A stretch of 64,000 nt of DNA from Phycisphaerales bacterium. Lineage in GTDB: Bacteria > Planctomycetota > Phycisphaerae > UBA1845. This document shows, one piece after another, positions 54,661 to 63,355 of this stretch. Both the position numbers and the translations under genes were made by a program. The stretch is taken from NCBI GenBank assembly GCA_020852275.1, contig JADZBE010000029.1:62001-126000 (forward strand). Reading direction: 5' to 3'. The notes beneath the pieces were generated by a model, which made no database searches, was not told the origin of the DNA, and saw nothing but the letters and a program-made list of their open reading frames with translations. Position 1 is the first letter of the stretch. The number at the start of each line of letters is the position of its first letter.

Positions 54661-55668
54661 ATGAACCCCATCGAGCCTGAACTCTCCGCGCCTCATCACC
54701 GCTCTCGACGGCGGCGGCTGCGGTCGCTCTCCATGCTGCCGACCCTGTTCACGCTGGGCAACCTGCTGTGCGGCTTCGCGGCGATTCACTTCGGGCTGCA
54801 CGCGATGTTCGACCTCGGCAAGGGTACGCCCGCCGCTGATGAATGGACCCTGAACAGCCGCTTCATCGAACGCATGTTGCCCTCCTGGCTGTCGATCGGC
54901 GCCTTCATGGTCCTGCTGGGCATGGTCTGCGACGGGCTGGACGGACTGGCCGCGAGGGTCACGCGCAGCACCACGGACTTCGGCGGGCAGCTCGATTCGC
55001 TGGCGGACGTGGTGACCTGCGGCGCGGCGCCGGCCACGCTGATGATCGCGTACATGATGCGCGAGCTGAAGGACGTCACCGTCGTGTCGCCCTTGAGCAG
55101 CGATCTGCTGGGGAAGATCGCGTGGCTCTGCGCGGCGCTGTACGTCGCCTTCGCCGCGATGCGCCTGGCGCGATACAACGTCGAGCACGACCGCGAGGAC
55201 TTCGACTACCGCACCTTCCGCGGACTGCCCAGCCCCGGCGCGGCCGCGATGATGGTGACGTTCATGTTCCTGCACGACCAGCTCTCGGCCGGGGCGCGTC
55301 GTTGGATCGTGTACGCGATTCCCGTGTTCCTGCTCGGGACCGGATGCCTGATGGTCAGCCGGATTCCGTATCGCCGCGTGCAGGCGTATTTCAAGGGAAA
55401 GAAGCCGTTCAGCCACCTGATCCTCGCCATGCTGCTGGTCGCCGTGTTCTTCACGCACAAGACGGTCTGGCTGTTCTTGATGGTCTTCGCGTACGTCCTC
55501 AGCGGGCCGCTCGTCTGGCTGGTGCGCTACACGCGGATGCGCCGCGCCGGGTTCGTACATGCGGGGGAGGCGCTGGCGCGGGAATCGCTCGCGGGGGATG
55601 CTCATGCGTTGAAGCTGCGCGACCGAGGCGCGGACGCCGCGCCGCGCGATGGAACCGCAGGCGGATAG
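54661..55668 (+). CDS. pssA: CDP-diacylglycerol-serine O-phosphatidyltransferase
   Basis: A 335-residue membrane enzyme that joins serine to CDP-diacylglycerol. It carries the CDP-alcohol phosphotransferase signature DGx2ARx8Gx3Dx3D at about 94-116 (within GLDGLAARVTRSTTDFGG and QLDSLAD). Helices at about 26-48, 75-92, 115-135, 140-165, 205-225, 235-255 and 275-315. It follows psd on the same strand and so probably shares its promoter. Confidence 0.95.
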   Translation: MNPIEPELSAPHHRSRRRRLRSLSMLPTLFTLGNLLCGFAAIHFGLHAMFDLGKGTPAADEWTLNSRFIERMLPSWLSIGAFMVLLGMVCDGLDGLAARVTRSTTDFGGQLDSLADVVTCGAAPATLMIAYMMRELKDVTVVSPLSSDLLGKIAWLCAALYVAFAAMRLARYNVEHDREDFDYRTFRGLPSPGAAAMMVTFMFLHDQLSAGARRWIVYAIPVFLLGTGCLMVSRIPYRRVQAYFKGKKPFSHLILAMLLVAVFFTHKTVWLFLMVFAYVLSGPLVWLVRYTRMRRAGFVHAGEALARESLAGDAHALKLRDRGADAAPRDGTAGG

Positions 55669-55730
55669 GCGTCTCGGAGGTCGGCGGCGGCGAGGGCGGT
55701 ACGTTTGAGCGCGGAAACTGTTCCCAGACA

Positions 55731-55759
55731 AGCGGGGGCGCTGGCTTGGCGCCCCCGCT
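55731..55759. terminator. Strong hairpin after pssA
   Basis: AGCGGGGGCGC-(7-base loop)-GCGCCCCCGCT, an 11-pair perfect stem, flanked by an outer inverted repeat GTTTGAGCG (55702) and CGCTCAAAC (55756). It sits between convergent genes, so it may stop transcription from both sides; there is no U-run right after it. Confidence 0.55.
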
Positions 55760-55891
55760 CAAACTGGTTCCGTCGACGTCGGCCCAACCACCGCAGCACC
55801 ACGGTTTTGTTGGCCTTTTTTCTTGACGAGCCTGCCGCCGTTCAAGGGTGCCGCATGTGCTTTCGAAGGCGCTCGCCTCGAAGGAGTACGA

Positions 55892-56922
55892 CTACGGGCA
55901 ACTCGTCGTGCAGGAGCAAGTACCCGAGCCGCCCAGCCCAAATGTGGCGACGGAGGTCGATGTGGTTCGGATGAGCGGCTCGGTCGTGTTTTGACCGACC
56001 GCGATCGATTTCCATGTGAGTTTGCCCGTCGTACAGAACGTGGTCCCGCATGGACACGACAGTTCGCCGCCCAGCAGCGTGACCGGGCCGCTGGATTTCA
56101 CGCAACCGCTGTCCTCAATCAGCAACACCTTGTTGTCCGCACTGTCGGAATCGACGTACCAGGCGCTGGCGCCGGTGACCTCCGCCGAGATCTCCAGCGT
56201 GCCTGCTTCCTTGACCCACCACCAACCGTCGCTTGTGCCTGTCTTGGCGCGATCTTCGAGCCAGATGTGGTCGTCCGCGATCACGTAGGCGCGGTTGTCG
56301 ATGTTGACTTTGATGTGCCCGTCGCCGCGCAGCGTCATGGAGCACGACTGGTTGCTGCACGTGCTCGTGGCCTTGAGGATGAGCTTGTCGTCACCATCCG
56401 CGTATTCCTCGATCACGGCCCCTTGTTCAACACGATGGCGCCGCCGTTGCCCTGAACGGTATGAACCCCGTCGATCTTCAGCGTGGCGGGGCTGCTGGGA
56501 TGCACGCTGAGGTCGAACTGTCCATCGATCGTGGAGGTGAGGGTTCCGCCGTCGCCGAGCACCAGCGTCGAGCCGCCCGTCAGGAACAGGGTGCTGCGGT
56601 CGTCGCCCTCGTCCTCGATGGTAAGCGTCTTGCAGTAGGCCGTCGTACTGCCGGGGATCACGACGTCGAAGTGCTCATCTCCGTCGTCGTCGGCGGGAAT
56701 AACGGCGCACTTGTTGGAATCAGGCACACCGAACGACCAGTTTCCACCTTGCGTCCAACTGCTGTTGATGCCGCCATTAAAAGTGGTTGTATTGTTCTCG
56801 TCACAATCCACCAGCAACGCGGCATTGGCACCGAGCCCGGCCACGGGAACCGCGGGCATTATGAGCAGGAGCGCACCCCAACACAATCCGAGTGTGATTC
56901 CAAGAAGATAGGATGTCTTCAT
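55892..56922 (-). pseudogene. Secreted beta-rich protein, broken by a one-base frameshift
   Basis: The gene starts at the ATG at 56922 (AAAGGA upstream) with a signal peptide (about 1-30) and a TQGGNWSFGVPDSNKCAVIP segment like autotransporter-type repeat proteins, then beta-helix-like sequence. At 56413 the first frame ends, AAC AAG GGG CCG TGA; one more G would give NKGAVIEEYADGDDKLILKA, which continues without a stop to 55892. So a G is missing from a short G-run, or the sequence has an error there. The joined protein would have about 343 residues with dense Cys in its C-terminal part. Confidence 0.65.
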
Positions 56923-57073
56923 GACTTGGTTCCTTTCAGTGCGTAACGAAGAATCATCGCGGAAAAATGCAAGCCCTTTACATGAAAGCACTGATGAACG
57001 CGGTTCCGGATGCGATCACGGTGGACCCACTGTGGAGGTTTAACGCGTTGGCGCAGCCGGTTTATGACATCCG

Positions 57074-58264
57074 TCAGTACGAAGCTCCAAAAGCATTCTG
57101 GAATCGGGCGAAATCGGCCAAGTCCAGATCGCCGTCGTAGTCGATATCCAGGAAACGGCACTCGCACAGCCCGGTCGTTGTAATCGGACCCGTCAGGCAT
57201 CCGTGCAATCGGGAGTAATCCGCTGCATCCACGTCGCCATCGAACTCGGAGTCTCCCGTGCGAATCCGTCGCAGCAGGCGGATGCCCCCGCTCCAGTCGC
57301 CGTGGTTGGGATCGCGCCAACTCACCCAAGCGGCCTCGCCCCAGGAATTGACGCTGCCTCGACTCGCGTCGTAGTCATCCTGCGTAAGGCGGTAAAAGCG
57401 CGGTCCACCGGGTTCTGGGCGGTACAGCCACGCATTCCAGCGTCGCCGCGGTCGGTCGAAACGGGCAAAGTAGATTTCGCCGCCGTCTCCAATGTTGGGA
57501 ACCGCTGCGTCGACCGTGTCAAGGATCAACTCGGTTGCGCCGTTTTCCCAAACCTCAAGGTTGCTTTGCGCATCCCAGACAACCAGCCCCCGGCGATTGA
57601 GCTTCGGCCCCTGAACCTGTGGGTAGGAGGAAGGGAGGTCCACAACAGGTCCGCCACAGGCCAACTGGATGGTTCCCACCCAGGGACCGACGCAGAAGTC
57701 CGAGCTCATCCAGGTGATCCAGCCCGCGTCGTTGATGTCCGCGCCCTGGAGCATCAACTCGGAGTTGTAAATGGATTGGATCGAATTCCCATCGAAGACA
57801 AAGACCTCCGAACGGAGCGGACATTCCTCGGATTGGTTTCGTGACCAGACCGCAGTGCCCAAATTGCTTATGGACGCAGGACTCACAAGTCGGTCGTCAT
57901 CCTGAATCATTCTCTCTATGCCGTTTTCATAGAGAACAACCTGATGGGCGTCCCCCGAACCCTGTCCTCGTAGCCACACCATTTGGCCATGGTTGTTCAT
58001 GGATGCCGCAACGTCCCGATCGTTGTTAGTTGTGACGCGAACCAATAGACCGTTGTCATAGAGCAGAATTTCCTGCGTTGAAGCCCCCCCGCCGAATCGC
58101 TCGGTGTAGGCAATCTGGCCGCAATCATTCAAACAAGGGAAATTCGTCTGGTTCTCCGTCACCACCGCATCCACGATTTCGAAGCCGGGTGGGATTTCGA
58201 CCTGCGCGAGGGAGGACGCTGTGACGGCAACGAGCGCGCCGCTGGCAAGGCAACATGGACGCAT
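57074..58264 (-). CDS. Secreted protein with dockerin-like C-terminal domain
   Basis: A 396-residue protein with a signal peptide (1-20, ending TASSLAQ). Residues 30-330 are a series of about 45-residue beta-propeller-like repeats with a conserved [IL]x[DN]xGx[IV][AVT]W pattern (LNDCGQIAY, MNNHGQMVWL, ISNLGTAVWS, INDAGWITWM, LNRRGLVVWD). The C-terminal 60 residues carry two Ca-binding dockerin-like loops, DGDVDAADYSRLHGCLTGP and DIDYDGDLDLADFARFQNAF, which in planctomycetes are common on secreted proteins and are thought to act in anchoring. No enzyme motif seen. Confidence 0.75.
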   Translation of the reverse strand: MRPCCLASGALVAVTASSLAQVEIPPGFEIVDAVVTENQTNFPCLNDCGQIAYTERFGGGASTQEILLYDNGLLVRVTTNNDRDVAASMNNHGQMVWLRGQGSGDAHQVVLYENGIERMIQDDDRLVSPASISNLGTAVWSRNQSEECPLRSEVFVFDGNSIQSIYNSELMLQGADINDAGWITWMSSDFCVGPWVGTIQLACGGPVVDLPSSYPQVQGPKLNRRGLVVWDAQSNLEVWENGATELILDTVDAAVPNIGDGGEIYFARFDRPRRRWNAWLYRPEPGGPRFYRLTQDDYDASRGSVNSWGEAAWVSWRDPNHGDWSGGIRLLRRIRTGDSEFDGDVDAADYSRLHGCLTGPITTTGLCECRFLDIDYDGDLDLADFARFQNAFGASY

Positions 58265-58328
58265 GGGATAAACTCCGGGACGGACCTGCGAAAGAGTACA
58301 CGACGGACGCGCGAGCGCCGTCCCTGGA

Positions 58329-59027
58329 TCAGTTGGTCTCGATCCCGGCCTTCTCGACGACCTTCACGCCATCGCTGAGGCCGGTGAGCGTCACGGTGTC
58401 GCACGTCAGCGTGTACTCGGTGCCATTGGCGTCGAAATAACTCACGCAGAAGTCGCTCGAGACGTCGACGTTCAGATCGTCAATGGTGCGATTGGCGTTG
58501 AATTCCGCGTGGAAGCCGCAGTCGTCGAACGTCGCGTCATCCGTCGCGTCGTCCGGGTAACCCATGCCTCCCACGCCCCAGTTCAACGCCGTACTCCACA
58601 GGTCGTCCGATCCGCCGGCCGTCCAAGTGAAGGACAACATCATCAGCGGCGCGCCCGGCAACCGAACGGGAAGCAACAGAGGCATTGCTGCGGCTTGGAC
58701 GATCAGCGGCGACGCCTCTGGCTCGGCTATGGCAGGGCTAGAGAACGTAGCGAGGTTACCCCAAGACTGGTGGTCGGACCGCTCGGTGGATTCGATCGCA
58801 ACGTCGGCGGGCTGGGCGATTTCGATCCTCACATTAGGCGGCAGGACGGCGGACACGGCCGGTTCGGGGACCGCCCTTAGGGGCCAAAGCGAGGGGCAGA
58901 TGAGGGTGCCTCCAACGAGGACCATGAGTGCGGCCCTCCTAACGATTTCGGACCGAAACCTCGGGTCTCGGGTCTCGGCGCATAGTGCTGCCAGACCCCC
59001 GTTTGCATAACGGGCTTGCGATTCCAT
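58329..59027 (-). CDS. Secreted autotransporter-repeat-like protein
   Basis: A 232-residue protein from the ATG at 59027 with a signal-anchor stretch (about 28-50) and a Pro-rich linker. The segment WTAGGSDDLWSTALNWGVGG plus GYPDDATDDATFDD is the start pattern of PEP-CTERM/autotransporter-associated beta-strand repeats, the same as in the frameshifted protein at 55892-56922. The sequence ends about 70 residues after it, much shorter than usual, so it may be truncated. Confidence 0.55.
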   Translation of the reverse strand: MESQARYANGGLAALCAETRDPRFRSEIVRRAALMVLVGGTLICPSLWPLRAVPEPAVSAVLPPNVRIEIAQPADVAIESTERSDHQSWGNLATFSSPAIAEPEASPLIVQAAAMPLLLPVRLPGAPLMMLSFTWTAGGSDDLWSTALNWGVGGMGYPDDATDDATFDDCGFHAEFNANRTIDDLNVDVSSDFCVSYFDANGTEYTLTCDTVTLTGLSDGVKVVEKAGIETN

Positions 59028-59293
59028 CGCAGCCTCCTTGCGAAAAACGACCTCGTTCGGTTGCTGGGTGGCCTTACACAAGGGCCCAGACGGACGTTTT
59101 TCCTCGGATTCTGCCGCCAAGTCCGGGGAAGCTCGAACTTGCATGACGACAGGGTAGCAGAACGCAAGGTGGGAGTCAAGCCCGAAATCCGGACTGTGAA
59201 CGCCAAGTCGAACCTATGTTCCAGGCCGTTTGAGTGTGCAGCGCTCACCCGATGAAGTGATGTCCGGCCCGCGTCGCTGCGGGCTTAGCTAAC

Positions 59294-59437
59294 CTCGCTC
59301 GATGATCCACCGGATCGCCTCCGCCTTCAGCACGGCCTGAACCTGCTTTCCGCAGGCAAGCAGCCGATCGCCATCATAAGCGGCGACGTCGCAAACGACG
59401 CAGTTGTCGTCCACGGCGGCCAGTTCCGCGCGAGGCG
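59294..59437 (-). pseudogene. Fragment of a second thioesterase gene
   Basis: About 143 bp closely similar (roughly 80-85 percent) to the last ~47 codons of the thioesterase gene at 60913-61302, for example AAVDDNCVVCDVAAYDGDRL against AAVDDNRVICDVAAYDGDRL. It ends in its own TAG (59289-59291) at the matching place. Upstream of 59437 the match stops. A decayed 5'-truncated paralogue. The remaining 59028-59552 shows nothing else. Confidence 0.8.
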
Positions 59438-59552
59438 GCACGGGACCGCGGCCGCGGACCTGTGAGATCGTCCGCCCCCGTATGAGCCGGGCGCGCGACG
59501 ATGCTCAGCGGTTGCCCCTTCCCACAATCATGCTGCGATTCAGGCCCTTGCA

Positions 59553-60554
59553 ATGGCCTTTCTGACGATGCGTCGCAAGTCACGTAGTGTCGTTGTATGG
59601 GACCGCATCGTCGTGTGGTCGCTTGACTTTTCGAGGTTGCGCCACCTCAATAATGATGTGGCCGGTTGCATTATTGAAGAAAACCTGTTCCGCAGTTCGC
59701 TCCTGTCCGTGCGGGAGGTGCGCTGTCGGCACCCGCGCGGAGGTCGCGGGGAAGAGGAATGCACGCGCGCGCCGAGCCTGGCGTTCATCAGCCGCGGCGT
59801 CTTCGTCAAGCACGAGGGGTCGCGCGAGCTGGTCGCCAACGCGAACCGCGTGGTCTGCTTCAATCCCCGGCGGTCCTATCGCGTCAGCCATCCGACCGAC
59901 GGGGGCGACATCTGCGTCAGCTTCACCTTGAGCGACGAGCTGCGGCATGCGCTCGGCGAGACCAGCGGTCGCATGAAAGACGCATGGACGCAGGAGGGCA
60001 TCGACGCGCCCGCGGATGCCGTGTGCTCGTCCCGGACCTTCGCCCGACAGGGGCGATTCGTGCAGGACTTGCGCAGAGGACTCCTGCGCGACGTCGACGC
60101 GGAAGAAAGCGCGCTCGCGCTGCTGGAATCCTTGGCGCGGGACAACGGGGCCGAGCCGCCGCGACCCGACCGTCGCCGCGCCACGCGCGAAGCCCACCGC
60201 GCTGCGGTTGAGACGGTGATCTCCCGATTGGCTGTGCACCCCACGGCGCGGGTGGAGCTTTCCGCCCTCGCGCGTTGCGCCTGCGTGTCCCCGTTCCACC
60301 TGTGCCGCCTGTTCCGGGAGCACACCACGTTGACCATCCAGGAGTATCGCCTCCAGCTTCGCCTCCGGGCCGCCCTGCATGCACTTGCCGAGGGCTGCGA
60401 GGACCTCACGACGCTTGCTCTTGAACAGGGCTTTTTTGACCACAGCCACCTGACCCGCGCCTTCCGTCGCGCCTTCGGCGCATCGCCCCGTGAACTGCGC
60501 GGACCTCTCGCGCGGGCCACCCTCCGCGAAACGAGCAATCGCTTACAAGTCTGA
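59553..60554 (+). CDS. AraC-family transcriptional regulator
   Basis: A regulator of about 280-333 residues. The C-terminal DNA-binding domain (last 110 residues) has the first HTH in ELSALARCACVSPFHLCRLF and the second in LTTLALEQGFFDHSHLTRAF followed by RRAFGASPRELR, the AraC signature. The N-terminal part is a cupin-like sensor (LAFISRGVFVKH, NPRRSYRVSHP). The start is unclear: ATG at 59553 is possible, but the region 59553-59700 contains a palindrome that looks regulatory, so a downstream start (such as GTG 59709) is equally plausible. Confidence 0.85.
   Translation: MAFLTMRRKSRSVVVWDRIVVWSLDFSRLRHLNNDVAGCIIEENLFRSSLLSVREVRCRHPRGGRGEEECTRAPSLAFISRGVFVKHEGSRELVANANRVVCFNPRRSYRVSHPTDGGDICVSFTLSDELRHALGETSGRMKDAWTQEGIDAPADAVCSSRTFARQGRFVQDLRRGLLRDVDAEESALALLESLARDNGAEPPRPDRRRATREAHRAAVETVISRLAVHPTARVELSALARCACVSPFHLCRLFREHTTLTIQEYRLQLRLRAALHALAEGCEDLTTLALEQGFFDHSHLTRAFRRAFGASPRELRGPLARATLRETSNRLQV
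59647..59677. promoter_or_regulatory. Perfect 9-bp inverted repeat near the AraC start
   Basis: TCAATAATG, 13 bases, CATTATTGA. The AT-rich arms stand out in this GC-rich DNA. A TTGACT lies at 59623-59628, 18 bases upstream of the first arm. Likely an operator, if the AraC gene starts downstream of it. Confidence 0.45.
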
Positions 60555-60690
60555 TCCGCGCCCGGGGCGTAATCTTGCCTTGAATCGCGGAGCGGGGCAG
60601 TCGGTGTCCCGCTGAACAGGCGGCGGGCCCAGTGGCTGCCGCTGGTTCTTCCGGCGATCCGTCAAGGGCTGGTTTCAAAGGAGAAAACAC

Positions 60691-60837
60691 ATGGCCAGCA
60701 AGTGTCCGGTGTGCGACTGGGAAATCAAGGACAAGGGCAAGAACGTGAAGATCGGCGACCGCACGGTCTGCGTCTGCTGCGACGAGTGCGCGGACAAGGT
60801 CAAGGCCGAGCCGAAGAAGTACGCGGCCAAAGCCTGA
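60691..60837 (+). CDS. 48-residue YHS/TRASH-like metal-binding protein
   Basis: A small ORF with an excellent AAAGGAG ribosome site seven bases before the ATG at 60691. The 48 residues read CPVCDWEIKDKG near the start, then VCVCCDECADKVKAEPKKY, giving Cx2C and CxCCx2C clusters. This is the pattern of YHS/TRASH zinc- or copper-binding domains (CPVCGM..., ..CC..C..F..[DN]P.KY). Probably cytoplasmic. It lies between the AraC regulator, 136 bp upstream on the same strand, and the thioesterase on the opposite strand. Confidence 0.75.
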   Translation: MASKCPVCDWEIKDKGKNVKIGDRTVCVCCDECADKVKAEPKKYAAKA

Positions 60838-60912
60838 CGCCCCGAGCCGCGCTGAGGGCAGGGTCTGCGGATCTGGGCGGGCCGCGGGAGCACTTCCGCG
60901 GCCCGCCCGCGA

Positions 60913-61302
60913 TCATGCTTTGTCGATGATCCGCCGGATCGTCTCCGCCCGCAGCACGGCCTGTATCTGCCTTCCCTTGGCGAGCAGCCGATCGCCGTCG
61001 TAGGCGGCGACATCGCAAATGACGCGGTTGTCGTCGACGGCGGCCAACTCCGCGCGGACGCGGACCGTCTTGCCCACTCGGCAGGGAGCGACGTGATCCA
61101 CGCTGATGTGCACGCCCATGCCTTCCTCGTGCGATTCCAGAAAATCGACGAGCACCTGGCGGGCGGCCAGTTCCATGTGATGCACCAGCGACCAAGTCGA
61201 GTAGCAGCGGTGTACTACCACTCCGTCGAAGGCCGGGCACATGTCCTCGGTCACCAAAGCCGTCACTTCGCGGACGATGCCGGGATTGAAGCCTGGTTTC
61301 AT
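60913..61302 (-). CDS. FlK-like hotdog thioesterase
   Basis: A 129-residue hotdog-fold protein starting at the ATG at 61302. The segments LVHHMELAARQVLVDFLESH (about 38-57), VSIDHVAPC written here as ISVDHVAPCRVGKTVRVRAE, and VICDVAAYDGDRLLAKGRQ match the fluoroacetyl-CoA thioesterase (FlK)-like family. It would hydrolyse short acyl-CoA esters, substrate unknown. A decayed partial copy of the 3' end lies 1.5 kb to the left at 59294-59437. Confidence 0.8.
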   Translation of the reverse strand: MKPGFNPGIVREVTALVTEDMCPAFDGVVVHRCYSTWSLVHHMELAARQVLVDFLESHEEGMGVHISVDHVAPCRVGKTVRVRAELAAVDDNRVICDVAAYDGDRLLAKGRQIQAVLRAETIRRIIDKA

Positions 61303-61418
61303 GGACCGTCGCCTCTCGTGTTCCGTGTCTCCGCTGCCGGGCGCGCCGCCCGCCGACACGCTCGATCCCGGGGCGGATTATCGTAAGATTTGGCGAGCGG
61401 GCCAGCTTGCCCGCCCGT

Positions 61419-62126
61419 ATGCATGCTCGCCAGACGACATCCCGGGATCGTCCCGTCGTGGTCTTTGACCTCGACGACACGCTCTACCCGGAGCGGCAGT
61501 TCGCCCTTGGCGGCTTTCGCGCTGTGGCCGCGGCGTTCACCGACGTGCTGGGGCCGGTCGAATCCGCGGTGCGGGACATGACCCGGCTGTTCGATTCCGC
61601 CCACCGCCGCCGCGTGTTCGATCAACTCCTGCTCGAGCGCGGCGCGCCGGTCGATGCGGCACTGGTGCAGCGCATGATCGCCTGCTATCGCGGGCACACC
61701 CCGATCCTCTCGCTTCATGACGACGCCCGCCGCGCGCTGGCGCGCCTTCGCAGCGTCGCGCGGCTGGCCCTGATCAGCGACGGTCCATCCGCGGTGCAGT
61801 GGGCCAAGCTTGATTCGCTCGCGATCCGCCCCGCGTTCGAGCACATCATCCTCACGGACGAGCTCGGCGAAGGGGCGGGCAAGCCGAGTCCGCTGGCGTT
61901 TGAGCGCGTGATGAGCCTGTTCGCGGCGAAGGCGGCCCCATGCGCCTACGTGGCCGACAATCCCGCCAAGGACTTCGTCGCGCCCAACCCGCTTGGGTGG
62001 AAGAGCGTGAGAATCCTGCGCGCCGACGGCATCTACGCGGACGCGCCGCCCGCTCCGGGCGGCGAGCCGGCGGTCACGATCGAATCGCTTGACGAGCTGG
62101 ATGCGCAGCTCCCGACCGCGCTCTGA
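61419..62126 (+). CDS. HAD-superfamily hydrolase
   Basis: A 235-residue HAD phosphatase: motif I VFDLDDTLYPE (about 15-25), motif II LISDG near 128, motif III Lys in GAGKPSPLAF near 157 and motif IV VADNPAKDF near 178-186. The cap is helical, as in the Gph/YjjG type. Start at ATG 61419, or TTG 61407. Probably a nucleotide or sugar phosphate phosphatase. Confidence 0.88.
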   Translation: MHARQTTSRDRPVVVFDLDDTLYPERQFALGGFRAVAAAFTDVLGPVESAVRDMTRLFDSAHRRRVFDQLLLERGAPVDAALVQRMIACYRGHTPILSLHDDARRALARLRSVARLALISDGPSAVQWAKLDSLAIRPAFEHIILTDELGEGAGKPSPLAFERVMSLFAAKAAPCAYVADNPAKDFVAPNPLGWKSVRILRADGIYADAPPAPGGEPAVTIESLDELDAQLPTAL

Positions 62127-62197
62127 AAAGCCGTCCCTGGCTCACGCCGACGCGCGACGCTGTGCAGGGTGGCATGCAATCCGCACCTGCACTTGGA

Positions 62198-62353
62198 CAG
62201 GTTGGAAACCTGTCCCACAACCACCGGTTGGAAACCGGTGCCACAGGCGCAGGTTGGAAACCTGTCCCACAACCACCGGTTGGAAACCGGTGCCACAGGT
62301 GCAGGTTGGAAACCTGTCCCACAACCACCGGTTGGAAACCGGTGCCACAGCCG
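62198..62353. repeat. 52-bp hairpin repeat, three tandem units
   Basis: Three nearly identical 52-bp units (62198-62249, 62250-62301, 62302-62353). Each unit contains two hairpins with the same GGA loop, AGGTT-GGA-AACCT and CACCGGTT-GGA-AACCGGTG, so six palindromes in 156 bp. Units differ almost only in the two bases at the end. A degenerate single copy lies at 53653-53702. It lies in the gap between two convergent genes; frames through it are artefacts. Confidence 0.93.
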
Positions 62354-62372
62354 GGCGGCGCCACTCCGTGAC

Positions 62373-62398
62373 CACGGGTCCGCTTCTGCGGACCCGTG
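62373..62398. terminator. Perfect 11-pair hairpin between convergent genes
   Basis: CACGGGTCCGC-TTCT-GCGGACCCGTG, just after the 52-bp repeats and before the stop codon of the ABC ATPase on the minus strand. No U-run; may be a terminator for both genes or another REP-like palindrome. Confidence 0.5.
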
Positions 62399-62419
62399 CC
62401 ACCCGACAAGCCCGCCCCG

Positions 62420-63355
62420 CTAATCGACCTGTCGAAGGCCGCTCCGAAGATAGGCCTCCTCCAGCCCTTCGCGCACGGGCTGAAACGACGCCACGCGCAC
62501 GCCGGCGCTGACGAGGCTCGCCAGCAGGTCGGCCGCACGCTCTTCCAGCTCGTCGTACTCGAAGCGCACCTTGCCGTCATCGATGCGCAGGTCCGTCACG
62601 CCCTCCGTCTCCGCGAGCCGTTCGACGACGCGATCCGTCTCGGAAACGACGCGCAGCAGATAGGCGCGCCGCCCCGAGGCGCGGTCGTGCAGCGTGTGCG
62701 TCGCGCCGAAGCGGACCAGCGCGCCGTGTTCGAGAATGGCGATGTGCGAGGCCACCGCTTCCAGGTCGGAGAGGATGTGCGACGAGACGATCATCGCGCA
62801 GCCCTGATCGCGCAGGCTCGCCAGCACGCCGCGAAGCTGCACGCGACCGGCCGGGTCCAGCCCTGTCATCGGCTCGTCGAGCAGCAGGACGTGCGGGTTG
62901 GGCAGGAAGGTGCGGGCAAGCGTGACGCGCTGCCTCATGCCGCGCGAGAGCGCGCCGATCTTCACCTCGCGCTTGTCGGACAGCCAGAGCCGGTCCAGCC
63001 AGAAGTCGATGCGCTCCTCCGTCTCCTGCGGGTCGATCTGGTAGGCCAGTCCGATGAAGCGCAGGAACGCGATGAGGCTGATGTCCTCGTACGCGGGCGG
63101 CGAATCCGGAGCAAAGGCAACCTCGCGCCGTACGACCTCGGTCTCTCCGCGGACCGGGTGACCCATGACCAGCCCTTCACCGCGCGTCGGGGCGTGCAGC
63201 CCGGCCAGCACGCGCATCAGGGTCGTCTTGCCGGCACCGTTGGGACCGATCAGCCCGAGGAGCTGTCCGCCGAAAAGCTCGAACGACACATCCCTGACCG
63301 CCACCAGCGGTCCGTATTCAACGCGAACGCTTTGTGCGGTGAGGAGCGCGGTCAT
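62420..63355 (-). CDS. ABC transporter ATP-binding protein
   Basis: A 311-residue ATPase of the CcmA/DrrA/NatA type. Walker A GPNGAGKTT at about 37-45, ALSRGMRQRVTLART (signature with SRGM rather than SGGQ, usual in this type) near 137-151, Walker B LLLDEPMTGLDP near 157-168 and H-loop VSSHILSDL. Residues about 225-311 form the DUF4162-like C-terminal extension. No permease gene is adjacent: the gene to the right is the acyl carrier protein on the same strand. Confidence 0.92.
   Translation of the reverse strand: MTALLTAQSVRVEYGPLVAVRDVSFELFGGQLLGLIGPNGAGKTTLMRVLAGLHAPTRGEGLVMGHPVRGETEVVRREVAFAPDSPPAYEDISLIAFLRFIGLAYQIDPQETEERIDFWLDRLWLSDKREVKIGALSRGMRQRVTLARTFLPNPHVLLLDEPMTGLDPAGRVQLRGVLASLRDQGCAMIVSSHILSDLEAVASHIAILEHGALVRFGATHTLHDRASGRRAYLLRVVSETDRVVERLAETEGVTDLRIDDGKVRFEYDELEERAADLLASLVSAGVRVASFQPVREGLEEAYLRSGLRQVD

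Noticed and set aside
56405..56420. Programmed frameshift in the secreted protein
   Set aside because: The G-run is short and lacks a known slippery heptamer or obvious downstream structure; indel or sequence error is simpler.
62198..62353. Possible CRISPR array
   Set aside because: Units are contiguous 52-bp tandem copies with no variable spacers, no cas genes and internal hairpins; it is a tandem hairpin repeat.
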